Origin: Polyangium sp. y55x31
Lineage (GTDB): Bacteria > Myxococcota_A > Polyangia > Polyangiales > Polyangiaceae
DNA length: 64,000 nucleotides
Assembly: GCF_029946505.1 (NCBI RefSeq)
Contig: NZ_JARZHG010000039.1
Coordinates: forward strand, 1-64,000
Reading direction: 5' to 3'
Below the pieces are notes generated by a model, which did no database searches, was not told the origin of the DNA, and saw only the letters and a program-made list of their open reading frames with translations. Every line of letters starts with the position of its first letter. Within the stretch, counting starts at the first letter, position 1. Below are positions 19,109-28,500 of this stretch, piece after piece. Both the position numbers and the translations under genes were made by a program.

Positions 19109-19917
19109 AGACCTCGCTCCTCGTCGGCCAGAGCCCCCTCGGCATGATCCCGCGTGTCCTCGACGAGATCGAGGGCACGCGGATCCTCGACGTCGGCTGC
19201 GGCGTCGGCGTGTACGGCTTCATGCTCCGGCACCGCTGGCAGGACACGCCGCTCGGCTTCCGCCAGGTCCGCGAATACGACCGCCGCGACCCGCGCCTCG
19301 ACGAGCCCGAGCTCCTCAGCGGCTGCGACCTCACGGTCCACAACCTCCGCCGCACCGCCCATCACCGGAGCTACGACGAGCTCGTCCTCGCCAGCGCCGA
19401 TGCCCTCCCTTACCCCGACGATTACGTCGACACCCTCCTCTGCATCGAGGTCCTCGAGCACCTCGACAAACCCGCGGCCCTGCGCGCCCTCCGCGACTTC
19501 GAGCGCATCGCCCGCAAACGTATCGTCATCACCGTCCCGCGCGAATCGCTCGACCCGCACACCGGCCACGACGAGCGCGCCTTCTTGCGCCTCGACACCC
19601 CCGATCCCGACGTCCAGGCCTGGACCTTCGCCGAGACGCACCGCTCCGCCTTCACGCCGGCCGAACTCCGCTCGCTCGGCTTTCGTTGTGGCCGCAAGGT
19701 CGAGCCGGGCCCGCGCGCCCCGCTCCAGCTCGCGATGGCGCTCTGGCAGACCTACGGCCCGCCCGGCGGCCAGCTCCTCGCCGTGAAGGACCTCGACAAA
19801 CCCGAGCGCGCGGGCCGCGGCGCCCTCCCGAAGGCGCCCACGACGACCGAAGGATTCCCCGATTACCGGCCTGCGGAGCGCCGCCCGGCGCATACCCCTG
19901 CCGTCGAGGTCGGCTGA
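19105..19917 (+). CDS. SAM-dependent methyltransferase (class I)
   Basis: This 270-residue protein has the class I SAM-binding motif ILDVGCGVGVYG near residue 27. The acidic motif IV-like stretch is LCIEVLEHLDKP, and KRIVITVPRES marks strand 5. It probably methylates a sugar, although this family also includes other small-molecule methylases. The GTG start at 19105 overlaps the GT2 stop (GTGA) and follows a GGAG site. The C-terminal 40 residues are Pro/Arg-rich and probably flexible. Confidence 0.85.
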   Translation: MKTSLLVGQSPLGMIPRVLDEIEGTRILDVGCGVGVYGFMLRHRWQDTPLGFRQVREYDRRDPRLDEPELLSGCDLTVHNLRRTAHHRSYDELVLASADALPYPDDYVDTLLCIEVLEHLDKPAALRALRDFERIARKRIVITVPRESLDPHTGHDERAFLRLDTPDPDVQAWTFAETHRSAFTPAELRSLGFRCGRKVEPGPRAPLQLAMALWQTYGPPGGQLLAVKDLDKPERAGRGALPKAPTTTEGFPDYRPAERRPAHTPAVEVG

Positions 19918-19929
19918 ACCGCATTCCGC

Positions 19930-21387
19930 ATGGACGCGACGCTTGCCAGGCCCTTCACGCCCGCCGCGGGAGCCCGCGCGGGAGGCCTCCTCGACCGTCG
20001 GTACGGCCCGCTCGTCCCCCATGCGCTGCTCCTGTTCATCGGCTTCGTCACGCTCTGGCTCTCCAACGAGCCCTCGACCACGCTCTACGTCACCGGCGCC
20101 GCCGTCATCGTCGTCTTTCCGTGGATCATTCTCCTCGAGGTCCGACGCGCGCCGCTCGGCCTCAGCCCGATCTCGTTTTATTTCGGCTGGAACACGGTGT
20201 CCCTCGGCTTCGCGGCCATCCACCACGCGAACAAGCTCGCGGACGGCATTCCGATCCGCTTCAGCGTCCAGCACATCTACCCGGACGAGCTCGCCGCGGG
20301 GTATCTCATGTACCTCGTCGGCTCGTTCGGGCTCCACGCGGGGCTGCAGTTCATGCGCCCCATCCCGGAGCCCGGCGATCGTTCGCCGCCCGTGGGCTCG
20401 GGCTTCTTGCTCCTCTGGGCGCTCGGCATCGCCATGCGTTTCGCCGGCCCCATCCTCGGAAGCCTCGGCGCCTTGCGCGGCATCGTGCAATGGGGTTCGC
20501 TCGCGGCGCTCACCGGGTATGCGATCCACCAGGGCGGAAACCACAGGCGCGCCTCGTTCTGGATTCTCTTCACCATTGGCACGGCCGCCGAGTTCGCCGT
20601 CAACCTGCGCGCCGGGTCGAAGGCGTTCCTCATGTTCAGCTTCCTCCCGGCGGCCCTGCTCTTCGCGCGCCAGCGCCCCTTGCGCCGCTGGCTCCCGGTC
20701 CTCGGCATCGCGCTCAGCGTGTTTTACCTCGGCGTCATCGCGCCCGTCGTCTCCGCTGCGCGACAGGCGTCCGAGGTCGCCGGGGAAAACCAGAGCGACC
20801 GCATCGTCCGCACCTACACGCAAGGCGATTACGGGGACGGCGACAGCATCACCGATCAGGCCACCGCCTTCTTCGAGCGCTCCTTCGAGCCCATCCCCGC
20901 CTCCTTCCTGTACGGCGAGGTCGAGCGGCACGGCTACCGCTATGGCGACACCCTCGATTACCTCGCGTACGCCTTCGTCCCCCGCCTCTTCTGGCCCGAC
21001 AAACCCGCCGTCTCCCGCGGCGCCTGGTTCTACTATTACATCGGCGCCGCCCGCTCCGAGGACGAGGCCACGACCTCCATCGCCCAGACCGCCTCCGGCG
21101 AGCTTTACTGGAACTTCGGCTTCCCGGGGGTCGTCTTCGGCATGGGCGCGCTCGGCGCGCTTTTTGGTGTCCTCTGGCGGCTCACGACGCCGTTCCCCGA
21201 GCAGGATCCGATCCGGCTCGTCCTCTATATCGCCCTCGTCTTCAACATGATCGACATGTCCGAGGCGGGCGGCACCCTCGTCAACATCGTGTTCCGCGCC
21301 CTCATCCTCGTCCCCTCGATCCTCCTCCTCGACCGCACCGCGCGAAAAGGCGCGGAGGCCCCTCCCGGGGCGCGAGCCCTCTCATGA
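19930..21387 (+). CDS. O-antigen/exopolysaccharide polymerase-like membrane protein (Wzy)
   Basis: This 485-residue protein has about 10-12 hydrophobic helices and one large soluble loop (about 285-375) holding the conserved-looking YRYGDTLDYLAYAFVPRLFWPDKP. That FVPR-x-WP-xKP pattern before the last helices is common in oligosaccharide-repeat polymerases. It should join repeat units on the periplasmic face. Sequence identity within Wzy proteins is always weak, so the call rests on topology, the motif and the position beside flippase and transferases. The next gene overlaps by ATGA. Confidence 0.75.
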   Translation: MDATLARPFTPAAGARAGGLLDRRYGPLVPHALLLFIGFVTLWLSNEPSTTLYVTGAAVIVVFPWIILLEVRRAPLGLSPISFYFGWNTVSLGFAAIHHANKLADGIPIRFSVQHIYPDELAAGYLMYLVGSFGLHAGLQFMRPIPEPGDRSPPVGSGFLLLWALGIAMRFAGPILGSLGALRGIVQWGSLAALTGYAIHQGGNHRRASFWILFTIGTAAEFAVNLRAGSKAFLMFSFLPAALLFARQRPLRRWLPVLGIALSVFYLGVIAPVVSAARQASEVAGENQSDRIVRTYTQGDYGDGDSITDQATAFFERSFEPIPASFLYGEVERHGYRYGDTLDYLAYAFVPRLFWPDKPAVSRGAWFYYYIGAARSEDEATTSIAQTASGELYWNFGFPGVVFGMGALGALFGVLWRLTTPFPEQDPIRLVLYIALVFNMIDMSEAGGTLVNIVFRALILVPSILLLDRTARKGAEAPPGARALS

Positions 21388-22331
21388 TCCCCGCCGCCCT
21401 CACCCGCCTCGCCCACGCATTGCCGCCGGTTTGTCACGCCCGATTGCCGCGCACCGGCCTCGGCAACATGCTCCTCGTCTGGGCCCGCGCCGCGGCGTTC
21501 GCCGAGCTCAACGGATTGCCCCTCGTCACCACGGGCTTCGGGGCCGTGCGCGTCGGCCCGTGGCTCCGCGGCGAGCGCCAGAAGCGCATTTACGTCGCCG
21601 ATTTCCTCCCGCCCTCCCCGGCGCGCCTCGCGCACGCGACCACGCTCGCGCTCGCCGGCCGCGTCGTCCGCGAGCCCCCCGTGGCGCGCCTCCCCGAGGG
21701 CGCGGACAAAAACGGCACGGTCTACGTCTACGACACTCTCCCCGACTTCTTCATGAGCTTCGCCGAGCACCGCGATTTCTTGCGCCGGAGCCTCCTCGCG
21801 ATGCTCGCGCCCACGCGCCGCCGGGCCCTCGACGCGGCCGCGGCTCCGTTCATCGGCGTCCACGTCCGCGGCGGAGATTTTGGCCCTCTCGCGCCGGGCC
21901 ACGACCTCTCCCGCTCCCTCGGCCCCACGCCGCTCTCCCATTTCATCCGCCTGATCGAAGGCATTCGCGCGATCGCCTCCGAACCCGTCCCCGTCACGGT
22001 CTTCTCCGATTCGAGCGACCACGAGCTCGCGCCCTTGCTCGCCCTCCCGCGGACCACGCGCGCCCCCGAGCGCCCGGCCATCGTCGACCTCCTCTTGCTC
22101 GCGCGGAGCCGCGTCGTCATTCCCTCCGCGTGGAGCACCTTCAGCATGTGGTCCGCTTTCCTCTCCGACGCCCCTGTCCTGCTCCACCCCATGGAACACG
22201 AGCACCTCCGCTCGATCCGCCCCGCCTCCCTCAATCGCCGCTTCTACGAGGGCACGGTCCCCCAGAACATCGCCGACTGGCCCCCGCTCCTCCGGGAAAA
22301 CCTCGCCGCCTTGAAAACGAGGACACCATGA
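21384..22331 (+). CDS. Alpha-1,2-fucosyltransferase-like glycosyltransferase (GT11-type)
   Basis: This 315-residue protein contains IGVHVRGGDF near residue 155, like the HxRxxD donor-binding motif of GT11/GT23-type fucosyltransferases. It also has VTVFSDSSDHE and a late SAWSTFSMWSAFLS segment that fits the second conserved block. An early GLGNMLLVWARA matches the GLGNxLF start of the family. With gmd at the head of the cluster, transfer of a GDP-deoxyhexose is plausible, but no GDP-fucose synthase gene is seen. ATGA overlaps occur at both ends. Confidence 0.7.
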   Translation: MIPAALTRLAHALPPVCHARLPRTGLGNMLLVWARAAAFAELNGLPLVTTGFGAVRVGPWLRGERQKRIYVADFLPPSPARLAHATTLALAGRVVREPPVARLPEGADKNGTVYVYDTLPDFFMSFAEHRDFLRRSLLAMLAPTRRRALDAAAAPFIGVHVRGGDFGPLAPGHDLSRSLGPTPLSHFIRLIEGIRAIASEPVPVTVFSDSSDHELAPLLALPRTTRAPERPAIVDLLLLARSRVVIPSAWSTFSMWSAFLSDAPVLLHPMEHEHLRSIRPASLNRRFYEGTVPQNIADWPPLLRENLAALKTRTP

Positions 22332-23107
22332 GCGGCCTGCGAACACGCCTCCTGCAAGCCGCTCGCCTCGTGGGCCTCGATCCCGCGGCGCTCCGCGACA
22401 TCACCCGCGGCCTCCCGCGGTTTGCCCGCGACGCCCGCGCTTATCGTTCGGCGCACGGCGGCCGCGGCCCTTTCCCGCTCGAACCCTCCTCGCTCTATCC
22501 GATCGTCACCGACTGGCAGGAGAGCGCGGGCCTCGCGAGCGGCCATTACTTCCACCAGGACCTCTGGGCCGCGCGGAAGATTCATGCCCGCCGCCCCGCG
22601 CGCCATGTCGACGTCGGCTCGCGCATCGACGGCTTCGTCGCGCACCTGCTCGCCTTCATGCCCGTCGAGGTCGTCGACATCCGCCCTCTCGAAAGCAAGC
22701 TCGAAGGCCTCACCTTCGTGCAGAGCGACGCCACCACGCTCGACCAGTTCCCCTCCGGCAGCGTCGAATCCCTCTCGAGCCTCCACGCCGTCGAGCATTT
22801 TGGCCTCGGCCGTTATAGTGATCCCATCGATCCGGACGGCTGGCAAAAAGCGATGCGCTCGCTCGCGCGTATCCTCGCTCCGGGCGGCCGCCTCTATTTC
22901 TCGGTCCCCATGGGCCGAGAGCGCCTCGTCTTCAACGCGCATCGCATCTTCTCGCCGCGCACCGTCCTCGATACGTTCAACTCCGCGGGCCTCTCGCTCA
23001 TCTCGTTCGCGGCCGTGGATGACGCCGGCGACCTCGTCGAGAATGCCGACCCTGCCCATTTCGAGGCCGCGCGCCACGCGTGTGGCCTCTTCGAGCTCGG
23101 CCGATGA
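22328..23107 (+). CDS. DUF268-family putative methyltransferase
   Basis: The 259-residue protein carries the DUF268 signature: HYFHQDLWAARKIH, then HVDVGSRIDGFVAHLL, then VEVVDIRPL. These segments form a SAM-binding Rossmann core. SLHAVEHFGLGRYSDPIDP and GGRLYFSVPMG follow, as expected for a class I methyltransferase. Members are often found in polysaccharide gene clusters, where they probably methylate sugars. Coupled by ATGA at both ends. Confidence 0.85.
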   Translation: MSGLRTRLLQAARLVGLDPAALRDITRGLPRFARDARAYRSAHGGRGPFPLEPSSLYPIVTDWQESAGLASGHYFHQDLWAARKIHARRPARHVDVGSRIDGFVAHLLAFMPVEVVDIRPLESKLEGLTFVQSDATTLDQFPSGSVESLSSLHAVEHFGLGRYSDPIDPDGWQKAMRSLARILAPGGRLYFSVPMGRERLVFNAHRIFSPRTVLDTFNSAGLSLISFAAVDDAGDLVENADPAHFEAARHACGLFELGR

Positions 23108-24144
23108 GCGAGGGACGAGGCACGACCGAACCGGCCCGTATTGCTGGCCTCGATACGCTCCGCTTCATCGCGGCGGCGATGGTCGTCCTCTCCCACCTCG
23201 GCCCGCCGCCCTTGCTCGCGGGCCTCGAACGCACGAACCGCGTGGCCTTTCTCCTCTCCGCCTCGTATGGCGTCGCGTGGAACGGCCCGGCCGCGGTCAT
23301 CGTCTTTTTCGTCATCTCGGGCCTCTGCATCCACTGGCCCACGCTCACGCGGCGCCCGTACTGGCCCGAGTATTTCGCCCGCCGCTACGTCCGGATCGGC
23401 ATTCCCCTCCTCGCCTCGATCGCCCTCTCCACCGCGGTCGGCATTCCCTACGTCGGCCTCTCCGAGTCGATCCTGTGGAGCCTCCAGTGCGAGCTCATTT
23501 ATTACACGCTGTATCCGATCCTCCTCGCGCTTCGTGACCGTTTCGGCTGGCGCCCGCTCATTGCCGCCTCGTTTGCCCTCGCGACCGCGGTCATCGTGCT
23601 CGTCGATCCCCGCGCGCTCCCTTATCCGGCGTACGGCTGGGCGCTTCAATGGATCATCGGCTTGCCCTGCTGGCTGCTCGGTTGCTTGCTCGCCGAACGG
23701 ATCCACGAACGCCCGGCCCGGACGAACCCCCGCATCTGGGCATGGCGCCTCGCCGTCTGGCTCGCGAGCGCGGTGGCCCTCGCGCTCCGGTTTCATTCTC
23801 CGATCGGTTATCCCTGGACGCTGAACGCCTTCTCGCTCCTCGTGTACGCGTGGCTCCTCGTGGAGATCCCGCACCTCGCGACCGTACGCGTGCCCCGCTT
23901 CTCCGAGCGCCTCGGCCTCTTCAGTTATTCGCTCTACCTCGTCCACCTCGCCGCGTGGGAGGTCTTCAAGAAATACTATCACTGGAAGCTCGGCTACCTC
24001 GTCGACTGGTCGCTGCTCATGGCCCTCTCGCTCGGCGTCGCGTACCTCTTTTTCCGCGTCTGCGAGGATCCCTCGCAAAAACTCGCGCGGCGCCTCGCGA
24101 AATCGCTCCGCCCGAAACCCGCGGCGCCCCTCCCGGCCGCCTGA
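23104..24144 (+). CDS. Acyltransferase 3 family membrane protein
   Basis: This 346-residue protein has about ten hydrophobic helices and the acyltransferase-3 start: GLDTLRFIAAAMVVLSHLG, whose His is probably catalytic. The further stretch FFVISGLCIHWPTL and the later FSYSLYLVHLAAW are family landmarks. It should O-acetylate sugar residues of the polymer at the membrane. I use the ATG at 23104, which overlaps the preceding stop, rather than an upstream in-frame Met. The sugar esterase that follows could remove such groups. Confidence 0.9.
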   Translation: MSEGRGTTEPARIAGLDTLRFIAAAMVVLSHLGPPPLLAGLERTNRVAFLLSASYGVAWNGPAAVIVFFVISGLCIHWPTLTRRPYWPEYFARRYVRIGIPLLASIALSTAVGIPYVGLSESILWSLQCELIYYTLYPILLALRDRFGWRPLIAASFALATAVIVLVDPRALPYPAYGWALQWIIGLPCWLLGCLLAERIHERPARTNPRIWAWRLAVWLASAVALALRFHSPIGYPWTLNAFSLLVYAWLLVEIPHLATVRVPRFSERLGLFSYSLYLVHLAAWEVFKKYYHWKLGYLVDWSLLMALSLGVAYLFFRVCEDPSQKLARRLAKSLRPKPAAPLPAA

Positions 24145-24152
24145 CGCGCGCC

Positions 24153-25052
24153 ATGCGCTCGAACCTTCGCGCCGCCGCGCTCCTCGCCTTCACCTTCGCC
24201 GCCGGTGCGCTCGCCGGCGCGCTCGTGATGCGCCGTGCGGACAAACCCGCCCCGTCTCCACGCCCCGAAGCCACGATCCCCGCGCGCGTCGCCCTCCCGC
24301 CCGAGCACCTCGGCGCGCTCTCGCTCTTCGTCCTCGCCGGCCAATCCAACATGTCGGGCCGTGCGCCCCTGCCAAACCCCCTCCCATCGGCCATTCCCGG
24401 CGTCTACGTCTTCGGCAATGACGGCCGCTGGCACGAGGGCCGCGAGCCCGTCGATTTCGCCGAGGGCCAGATTGACGACGTCTCCGCCGACCCCGGCGCG
24501 GGCGCCGGCCCCGCCGCGGCGTTCGCGGCCGCGCTCCGCGACAAACGCAAAGACCGCCCGATCGGCCTGATTCCGTGCGCGAAAGGTGGCTCATCCCTCG
24601 CGGAATGGCGCCGCCACCTCGGCGACCACACGCTGTACGGCTCGTGCCTGAAGCGCGCCCGCGCAGCGTCCACCGCGGGTACGATGGCTGGCGTCCTCTT
24701 CTTTCAGGGGGAAACGGACGCGATGGATCCCGCCCTCACGGCTGCGGACGCCCACCCCGACCCTACGAACTGGGCTGCTGCATTCGAATCGTTCGTGCGC
24801 GACCTCCGCCGCGACCTCGGCGCCCCCGATCTCCCCGTCGTCTTCGCCGAGCTCGGCCCGCAGCCCAAGGACGGCCGATTCCCCGCATGGGAGCGCGTCA
24901 AGGAGCAACAACGCGCCGTCACGATTCCCGGCGTCACGCGTATCCACACGGACGACCTGCCGCTCGGGGATGCCGTGCATTTCGGGATGGAAGGGTATGA
25001 GGCGATCGGGAAGCGGTTTGCCGAGGCGATGGATGGGCTCTTGCAGCGGTAG
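24153..25052 (+). CDS. SASA-type carbohydrate acetylesterase (SGNH-like)
   Basis: This 299-residue protein has an N-terminal hydrophobic segment (LRAAALLAFTFAAGALAGAL) acting as signal or membrane anchor, then the SGNH/CE6 nucleophile motif LFVLAGQSNMSGRAP (Ser in GQSNM). IGLIPCAKGGSSLAEW and VLFFQGETDA follow, and a late DAVHFG supplies the catalytic Asp-His. These landmarks match the 9-O-acetylesterase (SASA) family. It probably deacetylates polysaccharide in the envelope. It starts 8 bp after the acyltransferase and is the last gene of the cluster. Confidence 0.87.
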   Translation: MRSNLRAAALLAFTFAAGALAGALVMRRADKPAPSPRPEATIPARVALPPEHLGALSLFVLAGQSNMSGRAPLPNPLPSAIPGVYVFGNDGRWHEGREPVDFAEGQIDDVSADPGAGAGPAAAFAAALRDKRKDRPIGLIPCAKGGSSLAEWRRHLGDHTLYGSCLKRARAASTAGTMAGVLFFQGETDAMDPALTAADAHPDPTNWAAAFESFVRDLRRDLGAPDLPVVFAELGPQPKDGRFPAWERVKEQQRAVTIPGVTRIHTDDLPLGDAVHFGMEGYEAIGKRFAEAMDGLLQR

Positions 25053-25179
25053 CGGGACAGGGGCTCGGTCCCAGAAATCGCATGTGGGGGACGGGACGTT
25101 GGCTGGAGCGCCAAAAACTAGCCCCCTCCCCGCGCCCCCGGCTACGCTCACCTGGCCCCTCCCTGGGCACGGGTGACCC

Positions 25180-25569
25180 ATGGCCATTCAAATCGCTTCC
25201 GGCGCCACCGCGATGTGCAGCTTCGGCATGGCGCCCTCCTCGATCATGGTCCTGCCTGCGAACATGGTCAATGCGACCGCCTCCGCCGCGAACATCGCCG
25301 ACATGGTGGCCGCGACCAATGTCCTGCCTTTCGGCGCTTGCACGTCGATGTCGAATCCCACGGTCGCCTCGGCCACGGCCGCCGCCCTGGGCGTCCTCAC
25401 CCCCATGCCCTGCGTCCCCGTCCCCGCCGGCACGTGGATCCCCGGCAGCACCAAGGTCATGCTGAAGAGCCTGCCCACCCTCCACAACTCCTGCCAGCTC
25501 ATGTGCTCGTATGGCGGCGTGATCCAGATCCTGAGCCCGGGCCAGTTCAAGGTCATGGCCGGCGGATGA
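25180..25569 (+). CDS. PAAR-like protein (DUF4280)
   Basis: The 129-residue protein fits the DUF4280/PAAR-like pattern: GATAMCSFGMAPS at the start, NVLPFGACTSM in the middle, and HNSCQLMCSYGG near the end. Conserved cysteines lie at about 13, 54, 78, 104 and 108. PAAR-like proteins cap the spike of type VI and related contractile systems and can carry effectors. No other PAAR gene is in the window, so it may serve the T6SS 14 kb away. Its stop overlaps the start of the CHAT-STAND gene by ATGA, implying linked production. Confidence 0.8.
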   Translation: MAIQIASGATAMCSFGMAPSSIMVLPANMVNATASAANIADMVAATNVLPFGACTSMSNPTVASATAAALGVLTPMPCVPVPAGTWIPGSTKVMLKSLPTLHNSCQLMCSYGGVIQILSPGQFKVMAGG

Positions 25570-28500
25570 GCTCCCCGTCCCCCGCGCCCCCGCCCGGGAA
25601 CCTGCTCCTCGAATTCACCCGCACCGCGCAGGCCGACGAATCGTTTGTCTTGCCAGACGGCGAGGTCACGTACGTCCTGCGCACCGAGGGCGGCGGCGCC
25701 GAGACCGTCACGATCGACTGGACACCCGCGCTCTTCGCCGACCTCGACGCCGTCCGCCGCCCCGGCTGCGATCCGGCCATCGTCCAGCGCCTCGGCCGCG
25801 CCCTCCGGCGATTCCTCGCGCCCGCGGGCTGGGCACGCCACGAGGAGAGCATCCTCGACGCGTCCTCGCGCGGCGATCCGGTGCGGATCACCCTCCGCTC
25901 GAATGCCGCGGAGCTTTATGCTTTGCCCTGGGAGCTCTTGACGCTCAAATCGAGCGGCCAGCACCTCGGCGAGCTGCCCAATGTCCTCGTTCGTTATGCC
26001 TGGCCCGAGAGCACCACGCGCCCCGAGGATCCCTCGCCCATGCCCGAGGGCGGGCGAATCCTCTTCGGCTGGTCCGCCGCGGCCGGCGCCGTGCCCCTCG
26101 CCGAACAATCGAATGCCCTCCGCGCCGCCGCCGAGCGAGGACATCAGTCCTTCGATCCCTCCCGCGACGTGATCGACCACCTCTCGCTCGGCCGCCTCTC
26201 CCGCGCCCTCGAAAAGGCCGCCGCGTCGGGCGAAATCATCAATGTCCTGCACCTCCTCTGCCACGGCACCCAGGTCGGACAAACCCACGGCCTCGCCTGG
26301 GACGCCGACGACGGCAGCGGCGAGCGCGCCCTGCTCGACGCGGGCAAGCTCCGGCAGCTCCTCGCGCCCCACGCGGGCCGCATTCGCCTCGTCGTGCTCT
26401 CGGCCTGCGACAGCGGCAATCCCGGTCAGATCGGCAATCACCTCGGCAGCGTCGCCCAGAACCTCCACCAGGCGGGCATCCAGGCCGTCGTCGCCTCCCG
26501 CTTCCCCCTCTCCGTCGCCGGCTCCATTACCTTCACGGAAGTATTTTACGACAAACTCCTCGTCGAGCCCACGTCCGTCGAAGGCGCGCTCCTCGCGGCC
26601 CGGCAGCGCCTCCTCCGCGAGGGCGCAGGAAGGCTCGACTGGGCGAGCCTCACCCTGCACGCTCGCCCCGAGGACGAGGGCGATACCCGCCCGATCGCGT
26701 TTCGCCCTTATCGCGGCCTCCTCGCCTTCCACGCCGCCCATCGCCGCTTCTTTTTCGGCCGCGAAGCCGAAATCGAGGAGGCGCTCGCCGACCTCGCGGC
26801 CCTCGCCGCCTCGGGCAAACCTCGCTTTCTCGTGGTCGCGGGCGCCTCCGGCACCGGCAAATCCTCCATGGTCCTCGCCGGCGTCGTCCCGCGCCTGCTC
26901 GATCGCGGCGCCACGCGCGTCGACACAGCGGACGCCGACGACGTCAGGCGCACCATCGAGCGACTCGCGCAGCTCCTCGGCCGCAGGAGCCCGGGCGCCG
27001 CGGCGCAGCAGGCGCTCTCCGTGCTCCACCGCGAAATCACGGCGCTCGCCACGGCCGCGGGCGGCGCGTGGGAAGCCGTCGTCATGCGCCCCGGCGGCTC
27101 TCCGCTCGCCGCCCTCGAATCCGCGCTCGCGGCGCGCCGCGACAAGGACATTCCATTCCTCCTCGTCGTCGATCAATTCGAGGAGATCTTCACCCACGTG
27201 CAGGATCCGGCCGAGCGGCAGGCGTTCGTCGCCGAGCTCTGGAAGCGCTGCTCCGGCGAAGACAACATCCATTGCATCACCAGCATGCGCGTCGATTTCG
27301 TCGGCGAATGCGGGCAGATCGTGCTCGACGCGAGCACGGGCCTCAGGCTCGATCGCGTGGCCTACGACGAGGCGCACCGCGTCTTCGTCGCGCAGATGGG
27401 CCCGGCGCAGCTCCGCACCGTGATCGAGGAGCCCGCGCGCAAGGTCGGCCTCGCCCTCTCGCAGGGGCTCGCGGGCCGCATCATCGCCGAGGTCGGCGCC
27501 GAGCCCACGGCCTTGCCGCTCGTCGAATACGTCCTCGACCTCCTCTGGCAGAACCGACGAGGAAAGACCCTCGACGCGGCCCGGTACGAGGAGCTCGGCG
27601 GCGTGTTCGGCGCGCTCGAACGAATGGCGGATGCCGTCGTCGACGAGCTCGACGAGCCCTCGCAAAAGCTCGCCCGCCGCCTCTTCTCGCGCCTCACCCA
27701 TTTCGGCGAGGGCGGCGCCTCGAACACGCGCCGCCGCGTCCCTTTGGCGCGCATCCTCCCCACGGATCCGGAGCGGCGCGCGCGCTTCGAGGCCTTGCTC
27801 GAGCGATTCGTCGCCGCGCGCCTCGTCTCGCGGCAGGACGAGGGCGGACGCATCGTGGTCGAGGTCGCGCACGAGGCCCTGCTCCGGCGGTGGAACCGCC
27901 TCGCGACCTGGCTCGCCGAGGATCGGGCGCGCGTCATCGAAATGGGCAAACTCGAACGCTGGGCCGCCGATTACAAGGCCCACGGCGCCCTCCTGCGCGG
28001 CGCCCAGCTCGGGTATGCCAAGCAAATTCGCGCGCAGGCCGAGGACGAGCTCGACGAAGACACGCGCGCCATGATCGAGGCGAGCGAGCATGCGGAGGAA
28101 ACCGAGGCCGAAAAGGCCCGCGAAAAGCAGCGCGTGGAGCGGCGCAAGCTCGTCCTCGGCGCCGCGGGGGCGATTGCCGTGGCCGTCGCCATGACGCTCC
28201 TCGCGCTCCGCACGACCCGGGCCAAGGCCGAGGCCGACGCCTCGTGGAAGCAGGCGGTCGAGGATCGCGCCAAGGCCGAAGAAGCGCACAAGCAGGCCGA
28301 CGCGGAGCGCGCCATCGCCGAGAAGCAATTGCGCATCGGCGGCGCCTTGAACCTCGTCGCGCGCCACCAGTACGCCGCGGCCGCATCCGTCATGTCGGAC
28401 CGGAGCGGCCCGTTCCCCGAGCTCCGCACGGACTTCCGGCACCTCTCGCTCGCGCAGACCCTCCTCGCCCTGCCCATTCCGAAGGTCACGCTCTCCGGGC

